This document shows positions 25,163 to 35,041 of a DNA stretch of 64,000 nucleotides, piece after piece. The stretch covers positions 186,001 to 250,000 of the forward strand of contig CAWGQC010000003.1 of NCBI GenBank assembly GCA_963824645.1, read 5' to 3'. A program made the translations under genes and the position numbers. The notes under the pieces were generated by a model. The model did not search any database. It had not been told where the DNA came from and saw only the letters and a list, made by a program, of their open reading frames with translations. Each line of letters opens with the position of its first letter. Position 1 is the stretch's first letter. The stretch is from Bog-756 sp963824645. GTDB taxonomy: Bacteria; Actinomycetota; Acidimicrobiia; Acidimicrobiales; RAAP-2.

Positions 25163-26188
25163 ATGCCGACCGTCCGCGTCGCCGTGTTCGACCTCGGAAG
25201 CAGCTCCTTCCACCTGATGATCGTGGACGCCTCGCGCGAGGGCGTGCTCATCCCCGTCTTGCGTCGGCGATCCTTTCTCCACCTGGGTACCGAGGTGGCC
25301 CGGACCGGGGGGGTCCCGATCGACCGGGCGTCCTCAGCTGTGCGGACGGTGCGACGGCTGACGGCGGCGTGCGAGGAAGCGGGCGTCGACGTGGTGGTGG
25401 CCCTGGCCACCGCCGCCCTCCGCGACGCCGACAACGGATCGCGGCTGATCAGTCGGCTGGAGAGCGTCCTCGGATCGCCCATCAAGCAGTTGACGGGCGA
25501 GGAGGAGGCGCGCCTGTGCTTCCTCGGCCAACGAGCCGGGGTGTGGGTCGGCAGCCAACCGGTGATGGGTCTCGACCTGGGGGGCGGGAGTCTCGAGGCC
25601 GGCATCGGCACCATCGACGAGGTGCGGTCGGTGACCAGCGTGGCCCTCGGAACGGCCCGGCTGCGGGGAGAGCTGTCCACCGGCGAGCTGCTCACGCCCA
25701 CCGACCGGATCACCATCGCCCAGCTGACCCGCACCCGGGCCGAGCCCATACGCCAGATGCTGGAGGCGACACCGGCGGCCGCCAGCCGTGTTCTGGCCAG
25801 CGGCGGGACGGTCCGGGCGCTGGCCCGTCTGGCCATGGGCCTGCACCGACCGCTGAGCATGTCCGGATCGGTGTCGTCGCTCCAGGTCAACCAAGTCGAA
25901 CTGCCGGCCGGCCAGCTGGCCGATCTGGCTGACCGCCTGGCCACCCTGGATCTGGATGCCCGCCTGGCGCTGCCCGGCATTCAGGCTCGGCGGGCGCCCC
26001 TTCTTCCCGTGGGGGCCGTCGTCCTGGCCACGCTGGTCGAGAGCCTGGGGTTGGAGCGCCTGGTGGTCAGCGAGTGGGGCCTCCGGGAGGGTGCCGTTAT
26101 CGACGCCCTCTCGCTGCCGGGGGTACGGTCCTCGACCGTCGTCGCGCCACCCTTCGTGGCCGTCGACGATGCCGGTCCTGTGGCCTGA
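25163..26188 (+). CDS. Ppx/GppA phosphatase family protein
   Basis: The protein has 341 residues. It has the actin-like phosphate-binding loops FDLGSSSFHLMI and GLDLGGGSLEAG, the ALATAALRDADNG helix and an adenosine-type SGGTVRALARL motif. Members hydrolyse polyphosphate or pppGpp; which one is not readable. The shorter start (ATG 25163) is favoured by TAGCGT at 7 nt; GTG 25139 is in frame. A terminator at 26182-26219 ends the message. Confidence 0.9.
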   Translation: MPTVRVAVFDLGSSSFHLMIVDASREGVLIPVLRRRSFLHLGTEVARTGGVPIDRASSAVRTVRRLTAACEEAGVDVVVALATAALRDADNGSRLISRLESVLGSPIKQLTGEEEARLCFLGQRAGVWVGSQPVMGLDLGGGSLEAGIGTIDEVRSVTSVALGTARLRGELSTGELLTPTDRITIAQLTRTRAEPIRQMLEATPAAASRVLASGGTVRALARLAMGLHRPLSMSGSVSSLQVNQVELPAGQLADLADRLATLDLDARLALPGIQARRAPLLPVGAVVLATLVESLGLERLVVSEWGLREGAVIDALSLPGVRSSTVVAPPFVAVDDAGPVA

Positions 26189-26219
26189 GGGCGGGCCCCG
26201 GTGTTGATCAGGCCTTTTT
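26182..26219 (+). terminator. Intrinsic terminator after the Ppx/GppA gene
   Basis: Stem GGCCTGA (26182-26188) pairs with TCAGGCC (26208-26214) and is followed by TTTTT (26215-26219). The stem overlaps the gene's own stop codon. It is the only hairpin with a T tract that I found in the window. Confidence 0.7.
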
Positions 26220-26360
26220 GCCCAGGATGCGGTTCATGCCCGTCCCGCATACGGGGCATTTCCCCTTAGCCGACCGCCGGCCGTTGGCCATCTCGACCTC
26301 TTCGCCGTCGAACTGCCTCTTCTCACGACATTTCACGCAATATCCCTCATACGACGCCAT
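26208..26360 (-). CDS. DUF5679 small zinc-binding protein
   Basis: A 50-residue protein behind an AGGAGGAG ribosome binding site 4 nt before ATG 26360. Two Cys pairs (CVKC at 8-11 and CPVC near 37-40) separated by a basic GRRSAKGK region form a zinc ribbon. The C-terminus is basic (GMNRILGKKA). The DUF5679 family is common in actinobacteria; function is unknown. Its stop codon overlaps the 3' arm of the plus-strand terminator. Confidence 0.88.
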   Translation of the reverse strand: MASYEGYCVKCREKRQFDGEEVEMANGRRSAKGKCPVCGTGMNRILGKKA

Positions 26361-26500
26361 GTCTCCTCCTCGGGTTCGGATGGGGTGACCGACCGCCCGG
26401 TGCTCGAATGGCCCGGTGCTCGGACCAACCGAACGTACCGGTCCGGCCGGATCGAGGGGGGGATGGCGCCGCTAAGTGCTTGCAAAAGTTAGCGCGACCG

Positions 26501-26514
26501 GGACTGGTCAGTCC
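26501..26514. repeat. Palindrome at the end of the GAF-GGDEF-EAL gene
   Basis: GGACTGGTCAGTCC is a perfect inverted repeat containing the minus-strand stop codon. A 6-bp inverted repeat (CGCTAA...TTAGCG, 26470-26494) lies just downstream. Together they may terminate the minus-strand message. A direct repeat of CCCGGTGCTCG (26396, 26412) is also present. Confidence 0.45.
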
Positions 26515-29500
26515 CAATCGTCGTCGGCGTCCAACCCGCCGACCATGTCGAAGCCGCCATCGGTGCCCTCCGGCCATTCGTCCGCCGAGGCCACCGCCGT
26601 CATCATGGTTTCGATGTCGTCGGGCAGGAGGGGCGGGCTGAAGAAGTAACCCTGAGCCGTCGTACAGCCCCGTTGCAGAAGCACGCGGCTCTGCAGCGAG
26701 GTTTCGACGCCCTCGGCCACGCAGGCCAGGCCCAGTCGGTCGGCCATGGAGACGATGGCCGACACCAGCGAGTTCTTCTCGTTGTCCGGACCGAGCACCT
26801 GGATGAACGACTGGTCGATCTTGATGGTGCTGACCGGAAAGGAACCGATGCGGCTGAGTGAGGATCGGCCCGTCCCGAAATCGTCGATGCTGAAGCGCAC
26901 GCCGAGGCGGCGAAGGCGCTCGATGTTCTTGCGGGCCGGCCCGGTTCGGTCCAGGACGACCCGCTCGGTGATCTCGAGCTCCAGATACGAGGGATCGAGA
27001 CCCGTTTCGGCCAGCGCCCGTTCCACGTTGTCGAACAGCACCGGATCCGACAGATCCCGTGATGCCAGGTTTACCGACAGACGCAGGGGCGGAAGGCCGC
27101 GGTCGAGCCAGAGGCGCGCCTGGCGGCACGTCTGCCCGATGACCCAGGCGTCGAGCGAGACGATGACGTCGCTCTTTTCGGCCACGGCGATGAAGGCGGA
27201 CGGCTCGAGCGTCCCGAGGCGTGGATGGGCCCACCGGACCAGGGCCTCCACCCCCACCACCCGGTCGGTGCGAAGGTCGATGTAGGGCTGGTACACGACG
27301 AAGAATTCGTCACGCTCCAGAGCTTTGACCAACTCGGCGTGCAGGGTCCTGTCGTCGACGGGCAGCGTCCCGTTCACCACCGCGGCCGCCCCCACCGCCA
27401 TGCGGGAGTACATCTGGAAGGCGTTGCGACCGAGACTTTTGGCCCGGTACATGGCTTCGTCGGCGTGACTGAGCAGTTCGTCGTAGGAATCGCCGTGTTC
27501 GGGGGCCATGGCGATCCCGATCGAGGCCGAGCTGGGAACCTCCTGGTCGAAGAGTACATAGGGCGTGCTCAGCGCCTCCAGCGACCGCTCGGCCAACTGG
27601 TCGATGGACCCCTGGTCGGAGAGCCCCGGGAGGAGGATGGCAAACTCGTCGCCCCCGACCCGGGCCACGGTGTCCTGACGGCGGACGGTGTCCACCAGGC
27701 GCTGACCCACCTGGCGGATGAGGTCGTCCCCGGCCGCGTGCCCGAAGGTGTCGTTGACCGTCTTGAAGTGGTCGATATCCACGAAGAACATGCACACCGG
27801 TTCGCCTACCCGGCGGGAGCGGACCAACTCCTGTTCGACCCGGTCTTCGAAGAGGCGACGGTTGGGCAGCTCGGTCAGGACGTCGTGCCAGGCCATGTGC
27901 GACACCTGCTCGAGGAGCTCGCGGTTCTGCAGGGCGGTGGCGGCCTGATCGGCCAGGCCGGCCAGTCGCACGTGGAGATCGGGATCGTCCGTGGGTACCG
28001 CCGACGGTGCCGTGTCGAAGATGGCGGCCACAACACCGAGGAAGTCACGATTGGCGAACAGGGGAGCCACGACGGAGGCGGCCACGTGGGAATCTTCCAG
28101 GAGCCTGCGCAGTTCCGGATCGTGGGCGGCCCCGTCGATGATGACCACCTCCGCCCGGCGGACCAGGGAGTCGAACAGGGCCGAGTCGGTGCGCACGGGC
28201 GCCACGGCCGAAAACGTGTCCAGGGCCCGCCCGGTGCCCTCAGCGGTGGGTCCGGTGCCGGGTGATCCGGGGGGCAGCGGTCCGGTTCCGTTGTCGGTCC
28301 GTCCGTCGCCCACCCACGGGCCCGAGCTGCTGGCCGCGGGCGGACGGATGGGCACGATGGCCGGGGGTCGCCGACCCGACGGGTTCTCGCCCGCCCTCGG
28401 CACCAGTCGACCGGTCCCACCGTCCCACAGGTACACCGCGGCGCGGTCGCAACCGGTGACCGTGGGCACGGTGTCGGCCAGCAGTCGGACCACCTCGTCG
28501 GTACTGGAGGCACCGGACAGCGACTCGGAGAAGGACAGAAGTGCCTGTCCGGTGGCGTCGCTCCGCCGGGCGTCGGTGAGCACCCCGAAGATGTCGAGAG
28601 CCGCCGCCGCGTAGCCGGCGTAGAGCTGGAGGGCCCGGGCGGCTGAGGGCGTTGGCGTTTCTCCCGGGGGCACCAGCTCCACCACCCGTCCGTAGAGGCG
28701 TTGGGCCGAGGCGATGTCGACGATGATCCGTGACCCGTCGTCGTCGTCGGGGTTGTCCCGCCATAGCTCGGCCGCCAGTATCTGGGCCTCGTCGGAGAGA
28801 AGTCCGCGGTGATGTATCTGAAGAGGAGCTCCCGGCCGGACCCGCACCATCAGCAGATAGCGGTGGGACCGGACCACATCGTCGGCCCCCCGTGCGATCT
28901 TGTCCAGGAGGGCATCGACGTCGTCGTTGAGGAGCTCGGCCGCCGTGCCCAGGGCGCCGTCGAGGAGGACGCCCATACTGTCCAGCTCGTCCACTGCACG
29001 GTCGAGCTCCTCCACCACCCGCTCGAGTTCCTCCTGCCATTCGGACTCCTCAGGGCGGGACCGACGGGACCGACCCTCGACCATCTCCGTCCCCCCCGTC
29101 GCTCGAGGGGCCCGATCCTCGGGTTCCCGGCCAGCAGAAGGAAGGGGTGGCGGGTCGTCCCAGCGGGCCGGATGGTCGGGTGAGAGCCACGTCGATGCCG
29201 GATCGAGCTCGCCCCCGGCCGTGTCCGGATCGTCCCAGCTGATGGAGTAGAGACAGAACCGGCCGCCCCGTGCGCTGCACTCGGTCTCGCTGACCAGGGC
29301 CGGCGCCCGACCGAAGAGGGTGGGAACGTGGGCCAGCAGGCCGCGGGTCATCTCGCACAGGTGGGCGTGACGGGTGGTCGTCGAGCGCGGTCTCACCCGG
29401 ATCAGCGCGTGGTCAGGGGCCAACTCCACCGCCGACGCCTCCGATTCCGTCTCGAAATGGTCGGCCAGGGCCGCCACCCGGGTGAAGGCCGCCTCGGGGG

Positions 29501-29822
29501 AGCCGAGGGCGACGAGTTGGGTCACCCACGCCGTCTCTTCGGGCCAGGTCAAGAGGCGCTCGCCTACGTGGAGCCCAACGGCCCCGTCGCCCGTGACCAG
29601 GGCGGCGGCATTGAACAGAGCCACTGTCTCACCCAGCGAGCTCCAGGCGCCGGCATCGCGCAGGATCGAAAACGAGCGATCCTCGCCGGCCAGGGCCAGA
29701 GCCTGGGCCGTCCCGACATCGCCGTTCTGGCCGTACACCATGGCCAAAAGGACGGTGATCACCGTTCCGGAAACGTCACGGCGCCCGGTGTCACCGGTCG
29801 TCTGGTCAGCCTCGACGGTCAT
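26508..29822 (-). CDS. Large sensor GAF-GGDEF-EAL cyclic-di-GMP protein
   Basis: The protein has 1104 residues and no membrane segment. The N-terminal part (1-200) is an unrecognised sensor resembling a V4R/heme-NO-binding type domain with SETECSARGGRFCLYS. A coiled coil (about 258-300) and a divergent GAF-like stretch (about 420-630) follow. The GGDEF domain (about 645-800) has an intact GGDEF motif at 723-727 and, five residues before it, RRQD (714-717), which fits the RxxD inhibitory site. The EAL domain (about 825-1075) keeps EAL (858-860), LEITER, DDFGTGRSSL and EGVETS. Both activities look retained. The start codon is ATG 29822. It has no partner in its own operon. Confidence 0.9.
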   Translation of the reverse strand: MTVEADQTTGDTGRRDVSGTVITVLLAMVYGQNGDVGTAQALALAGEDRSFSILRDAGAWSSLGETVALFNAAALVTGDGAVGLHVGERLLTWPEETAWVTQLVALGSPEAAFTRVAALADHFETESEASAVELAPDHALIRVRPRSTTTRHAHLCEMTRGLLAHVPTLFGRAPALVSETECSARGGRFCLYSISWDDPDTAGGELDPASTWLSPDHPARWDDPPPLPSAGREPEDRAPRATGGTEMVEGRSRRSRPEESEWQEELERVVEELDRAVDELDSMGVLLDGALGTAAELLNDDVDALLDKIARGADDVVRSHRYLLMVRVRPGAPLQIHHRGLLSDEAQILAAELWRDNPDDDDGSRIIVDIASAQRLYGRVVELVPPGETPTPSAARALQLYAGYAAAALDIFGVLTDARRSDATGQALLSFSESLSGASSTDEVVRLLADTVPTVTGCDRAAVYLWDGGTGRLVPRAGENPSGRRPPAIVPIRPPAASSSGPWVGDGRTDNGTGPLPPGSPGTGPTAEGTGRALDTFSAVAPVRTDSALFDSLVRRAEVVIIDGAAHDPELRRLLEDSHVAASVVAPLFANRDFLGVVAAIFDTAPSAVPTDDPDLHVRLAGLADQAATALQNRELLEQVSHMAWHDVLTELPNRRLFEDRVEQELVRSRRVGEPVCMFFVDIDHFKTVNDTFGHAAGDDLIRQVGQRLVDTVRRQDTVARVGGDEFAILLPGLSDQGSIDQLAERSLEALSTPYVLFDQEVPSSASIGIAMAPEHGDSYDELLSHADEAMYRAKSLGRNAFQMYSRMAVGAAAVVNGTLPVDDRTLHAELVKALERDEFFVVYQPYIDLRTDRVVGVEALVRWAHPRLGTLEPSAFIAVAEKSDVIVSLDAWVIGQTCRQARLWLDRGLPPLRLSVNLASRDLSDPVLFDNVERALAETGLDPSYLELEITERVVLDRTGPARKNIERLRRLGVRFSIDDFGTGRSSLSRIGSFPVSTIKIDQSFIQVLGPDNEKNSLVSAIVSMADRLGLACVAEGVETSLQSRVLLQRGCTTAQGYFFSPPLLPDDIETMMTAVASADEWPEGTDGGFDMVGGLDADDDWD

Positions 29823-29975
29823 CGCTCGTCATTCAATCCCTCGGCGTCGTGAGGCGCGCCTCTCTCAAAAGTTCACCCTCCCCCTCTCTGTCGACCTTCC
29901 ACCCGGTTTTCTTTACCGACCGGACCCGGCAGGGCCGGACCCCCGGCCCCCGAGACCCTTGGTGACCTGGCCCTC

Positions 29976-29981
29976 TACAAT
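29976..29981 (+). promoter_or_regulatory. -10 element, leaderless start of glutathione peroxidase
   Basis: TACAAT, the closest to the sigma-70 consensus in the window, 6 nt before ATG 29988. Confidence 0.65.
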
Positions 29982-29987
29982 GGGTGG

Positions 29988-30476
29988 ATGTCCATCTTCG
30001 AACCTCCGGTCCACTCTCTCGACGGCCAACCGGCCTCCCTCGGCGACTATCGCGGTAAGGAGCTTCTGGTGGTCAACGTGGCCTCCAAATGTGGTCTCAC
30101 CCCGCAGTACGAGGGCCTCGAACGTCTCCAGAAGACCTACGCCGACCGAGGTTTCACCGTGGTCGGCTTCCCCTGCAACCAGTTCGGGGAGCAGGAGCCG
30201 GGGTCGCCCGAGGAGATCGCCACCTTCTGTTCGGCCACCTACGGGGTCACCTTCCCCCTGTTCGAGAAAATCGACGTCAACGGCGAGGGCCGTCATCCTG
30301 TGTACCAGGAGCTGGTGCAGGTGCCCGACACCGACGGCGAGGCCGGCGACATCCAATGGAACTTCGAGAAGTTCCTCATCTCGCCCGACGGCGAGATCGT
30401 CAAGCGCTTCCGGCCGATGGTGGACCCCGAAGCTCCGGAGGTCATCGACGCCATCGAGGCCAATCTGCCCGGCTGA
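29988..30476 (+). CDS. Glutathione peroxidase-family thiol peroxidase
   Basis: A 162-residue GPx-fold protein. The peroxidatic Cys (C35) is in NVASKCGLT, with Gln in FPCNQFG and Trp in QWNFEKF completing the catalytic triad. Cys instead of selenocysteine is normal for bacterial members, which usually accept thioredoxin rather than glutathione. Context gives no link to a reductase. Confidence 0.93.
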   Translation: MSIFEPPVHSLDGQPASLGDYRGKELLVVNVASKCGLTPQYEGLERLQKTYADRGFTVVGFPCNQFGEQEPGSPEEIATFCSATYGVTFPLFEKIDVNGEGRHPVYQELVQVPDTDGEAGDIQWNFEKFLISPDGEIVKRFRPMVDPEAPEVIDAIEANLPG

Positions 30477-30554
30477 CAACGGAACCGACCAACACACGGG
30501 TTACGGCACCGGCGACACCGACGGCGACCGGACCCGGTGAGCAAGGGGATACCG

Positions 30555-31385
30555 ATGACAATCCCATCGACCAACAATGAACCGGTCGTGGGGGCCATGA
30601 CCCAGGTGTGGGCCTCTCTCCTCGGTGTGTGCGAGCAGATCAAGGGCGCTCAGTGGGACATGAGCACCGATTGTCCCGGGTGGACGGTCAAGGACCAGCT
30701 GTCCCATGTCATCGGTGTCGAGAGCATGCTGCTGGGCGACACCCCACCCCCTCCGCTGGCCGAGTTCCCCGAGTACGTGGGCAATGCTTTCGGCGAGATC
30801 AATGAAGCGTGGGTGGCGGCCCGTCGGACGACCCCCGGCACCACCGTCCTGGCCGAGCTGGTCGAGGTCACCAACCGGCGCATCGAGGAGTTGCGGTCCA
30901 TGCCCACTTCCCGCTTCGAGGAGATCGGTTGGAGCCCGGTGGGAGAGGTGCCCTACCGCCAGTTCATGGAGACCAGGATCCTGGACAGCTGGGCCCACGA
31001 GCAGGACATACGTCGGGCTCTGGGGCGCCCCGGCGGTCGCAACGGCATCGGCGAGGCCACCGCTCTCGACCGGTGCCAGCGGACCATGCCCTACGTGGTG
31101 GGCAAGCGGGTGGCGCCGGAGGACGGGACATCGGTGCTGTTCGCCGTGGTCGGCGTGATGGGACGGCAGATCCTGGTCCGGGTGGCCGACGGGCGGGCCG
31201 AGGCCGTCACCGTGTCGCCCGACGCCCAGCCCACCGTGACCCTGAGCATGGACCAAGAGGCATTCTGGCGGCTCGGATTCGGTCGGGTCGAGCCCAAGCG
31301 TCTGTTGGCCACCGGCGAGGTCCAGGTCGACGGGGAAGTGGCGCTCGGTTACAAGGTGCTCGACTCGATGGACTTCATGATCTGA
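30555..31385 (+). CDS. Maleylpyruvate isomerase family (DinB-like) protein
   Basis: About 276 residues in the TIGR03083/MDMPI_N-type four-helix fold: CPGWTVKDQLSHVIGVE with its metal-binding His, and the later RILDSWAHEQDIRRALG helix with His. These proteins bind a divalent metal and act on mycothiol-linked substrates in some species. ATG 30555 has AAGGGGAT upstream and is better than the GTG at 30537. The C-terminal part (about 180-276) carries an SCP-2-like extension. Confidence 0.85.
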   Translation: MTIPSTNNEPVVGAMTQVWASLLGVCEQIKGAQWDMSTDCPGWTVKDQLSHVIGVESMLLGDTPPPPLAEFPEYVGNAFGEINEAWVAARRTTPGTTVLAELVEVTNRRIEELRSMPTSRFEEIGWSPVGEVPYRQFMETRILDSWAHEQDIRRALGRPGGRNGIGEATALDRCQRTMPYVVGKRVAPEDGTSVLFAVVGVMGRQILVRVADGRAEAVTVSPDAQPTVTLSMDQEAFWRLGFGRVEPKRLLATGEVQVDGEVALGYKVLDSMDFMI

Positions 31386-31427
31386 AGGGCTCCACCGGGC
31401 GAGTCGGGGAGTGGGCACCGCGGCCGG

Positions 31428-31433
31428 TACACT
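31428..31433 (+). promoter_or_regulatory. -10 element before tig
   Basis: TACACT, 11 nt before ATG 31445. No Shine-Dalgarno lies in the gap. The tig-clpP unit starts here. Confidence 0.55.
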
Positions 31434-31444
31434 GACCTACTCGT

Positions 31445-32785
31445 ATGCGAGCCACAGTGGCACCCGAAGAGGGTAACAAGGTCCGTCTGTCTGTCGAGAT
31501 CGACGAATCGGAGATCGACAAGGCCCTTGATCAGGTCATGCGCAGACTGTCGCGTGAGGTGCGGGTGCCTGGCTTCCGCCCCGGCAAGGTACCGCGGCGG
31601 GTCATCGAGGCCCGCATGGGCGGCGCCACCGCTCTACGGGGTGAAGCCATCCGGGAGGCACTTCCCGACTTCTACGCCCAAGCGGTCACCGACACCGAGG
31701 TCGATCCCATCGACAAGCCGGAGATTGACATCACCTCGGGCGACGAAGCCGGGACCGTCTCCTTCGATGCGGTGGTCATGGTGCGTCCGGTGGTACCCAT
31801 CCCGGGCTACCAGGGCCTGGTGGTCACCCTCCCCGACATCGATGTCAAGGACGAGGAGATCGACGCCCAGATCGACCGCTTGCGGGCCACCTCGGGTGAA
31901 CTGGTCGAGGTGTCCCGACCGGCCCGCGACGGCGACCAGGTCACCATCGACATCCACGGGACGCGCCAGGCACCCAGTGAAGACGACAGCGATCTCGACG
32001 CCGAGGACTATCTCTACGAGATAGGGAGCGGGCGTGTGGTCCCCGAGCTCGACGACCAACTGCGCGGCGGCAAGACCGGTGACATCTTCAGCTTCACCGC
32101 CACCCTGCCCGACACCGACCAGACGATCTCGTTCAGAGTGCTGGTCAAAGACGTGAAGGAATTGGTGCTGCCCGACGTCACCGATGAGTGGGCGGCCGAA
32201 TCCTCGGAGTTCGAGACGGCGGAAGACCTCCGAGCCGACATCGCCAAGCGCCTGCGGGAGCGGCACATCGGACAGGCCCAGTTGGCTCTTCAGCAGGGGA
32301 CGGCCGAGGCGCTAGCCGAGTTGGTGACGGTGGAGATACCCGAGCCCCTGGTGTTGGAGGAGCAAGGCGAGCGGATCCACGATCTCAACCACCGGCTCGA
32401 GGGCCAGAACATCTCTTTGGAGCAGTTCCTCGGCGTCACCGGTCGCCAACCGGCCGAGTTCCTCGACGAGCTCCGGTCGGGTGCCATCCAGAGCGTCAAG
32501 GTGGACCTGGCTCTGCGGACCCTGGCCGACGAGGAAGGCATCGAGGTCAGTGATGAAGAGCTGGACGAAGAACTGGCCGCTATGGCGTCACGCCTCGAAA
32601 TGGACGTTGACGAGGTACGCGAGCAGTTGGATCGGGGTGGGCGCCTCGCGGCGGTACGCTCGGACAGGCGCAAGGCCAAGGCCATGCAGTGGTTGGTCGA
32701 CACGGTTGATCTGGTCGACGAGGAGGGAAAGCCCGTCTCCCGGGACGAGCTCACGATGAACCAGGGCGAGGAGGACTCGGAATGA
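31445..32785 (+). CDS. tig: Trigger factor
   Basis: A 446-residue trigger factor. The N-terminal ribosome-binding domain has the signature GFRPGKVPRRVIEARMG (about 43-59). The FKBP-like PPIase domain (about 155-235; GDQVTIDIHG, IGSGRVVPELDDQL) and the helical C-terminal chaperone arms follow, ending in an acidic tail. It binds nascent chains at the ribosome exit tunnel. Its stop overlaps the clpP start (ATGA). Confidence 0.96.
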   Translation: MRATVAPEEGNKVRLSVEIDESEIDKALDQVMRRLSREVRVPGFRPGKVPRRVIEARMGGATALRGEAIREALPDFYAQAVTDTEVDPIDKPEIDITSGDEAGTVSFDAVVMVRPVVPIPGYQGLVVTLPDIDVKDEEIDAQIDRLRATSGELVEVSRPARDGDQVTIDIHGTRQAPSEDDSDLDAEDYLYEIGSGRVVPELDDQLRGGKTGDIFSFTATLPDTDQTISFRVLVKDVKELVLPDVTDEWAAESSEFETAEDLRADIAKRLRERHIGQAQLALQQGTAEALAELVTVEIPEPLVLEEQGERIHDLNHRLEGQNISLEQFLGVTGRQPAEFLDELRSGAIQSVKVDLALRTLADEEGIEVSDEELDEELAAMASRLEMDVDEVREQLDRGGRLAAVRSDRRKAKAMQWLVDTVDLVDEEGKPVSRDELTMNQGEEDSE

Positions 32786-33447
32786 ACAGTGGCATGGACG
32801 GCACCAAGGGGACGAGAGACATGGATGTGCAGGCCTACAGCGTGCCGTGGGTGGTCGAGTCGACCAGTAGGGGGGAGCGAAACTACGACCTCTACTCACG
32901 TCTTCTGCGCGAGCGCATCATCTTCCTCGGCACCCCCATCAACGACACCGTGGCCAATCTGGTCTGCGCCCAGCTCCTGTTCCTCGAGTCGGAAGAGGCC
33001 GACAAGGACATTCATCTCTACATCAACTCGCCCGGGGGCGACATCACCGCTCTCTTCGCCATCTACGACACGATGAAGTACATCAAGCCGGACATGTCCA
33101 CCTTCTGCTTCGGTCAGGCGGCGTCGGCGGCGGCCGTATTGCTCGGTGCGGGAACCAAAAACAAACGCTTCGCCCTTCCCCACGCTCGCATCCTTTTGCA
33201 CCAGCCCTTTGGTGGCGTCGAGGGGCAGGCCAGTGACATCGAGCTGCAGGCCAAGGAGATCTTGCGCATGCGTGACCTGCTCAACGGGATGTTGGCCCAC
33301 GACACCGGTCAGACAGTCGAGCGGGTGTCCAAGGACACCGACCGCGACTTCATCATGACGGCCGACGAAGCGGTCACCTACGGGTTGATCGACGAGGTCA
33401 TAACGTCCAGGGACGCACTCTCCATCGAGGCGGTCGGGGCGGCGTAG
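32782..33447 (+). CDS. clpP: ATP-dependent Clp protease proteolytic subunit
   Basis: A 221-residue ClpP with the Ser-His-Asp triad: S115 in GQAASAAAV, H140 in LLHQPFGG, D189 in TDRDFIM. The ATG overlaps the tig stop; ATG 32821 (MDVQAYSVPW) is a plausible internal start that would give a mature-length subunit. Actinobacteria often have two adjacent clpP genes; here only one precedes clpX, so a second ClpP, if present, lies elsewhere. Confidence 0.96.
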   Translation: MNSGMDGTKGTRDMDVQAYSVPWVVESTSRGERNYDLYSRLLRERIIFLGTPINDTVANLVCAQLLFLESEEADKDIHLYINSPGGDITALFAIYDTMKYIKPDMSTFCFGQAASAAAVLLGAGTKNKRFALPHARILLHQPFGGVEGQASDIELQAKEILRMRDLLNGMLAHDTGQTVERVSKDTDRDFIMTADEAVTYGLIDEVITSRDALSIEAVGAA

Positions 33448-33518
33448 TCCGGTCATCGACCGATGGGACCTGTGTACTCCGATCCAGCCGCTAGGGTTGA
33501 GTTCTTGATTCGGTGACA

Positions 33519-33548
33519 GTGAAAGTTGCGACGGTGAAAGTTGCAACG
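33519..33548 (+). promoter_or_regulatory. Tandem 15-bp repeat upstream of clpX
   Basis: Two adjacent copies, GTGAAAGTTGCGACG and GTGAAAGTTGCAACG, one mismatch apart, lie 127 bp before clpX in a 227-bp, relatively AT-rich gap. A 15-bp phase places both on nearly the same DNA face. They look like a pair of operator sites for a stress regulator, but they do not match the GCNNCGC-type ClgR sites that I know of. Confidence 0.4.
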
Positions 33549-33674
33549 AGAAGAACGTGCATGGCGAGAGTTTGTCGTAGAGAAAAAGTGGGCAATGGGG
33601 TGAGAGCCAGCTTCGATGGGTATCAGACACCCCGCCTAAACAAGAACCGCAACTAAAGGACACGAGGAACCGAC

Positions 33675-35037
<1,363 letters not shown>

Positions 35038-35041
<4 letters not shown>

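Noticed and set aside
29823..29987. Riboswitch or leader upstream of glutathione peroxidase
   Set aside because: Only a GC hairpin (GGGCCGGACCCCCGGCCC region); the -10 is 6 nt before the start, leaving no room for a leader RNA.
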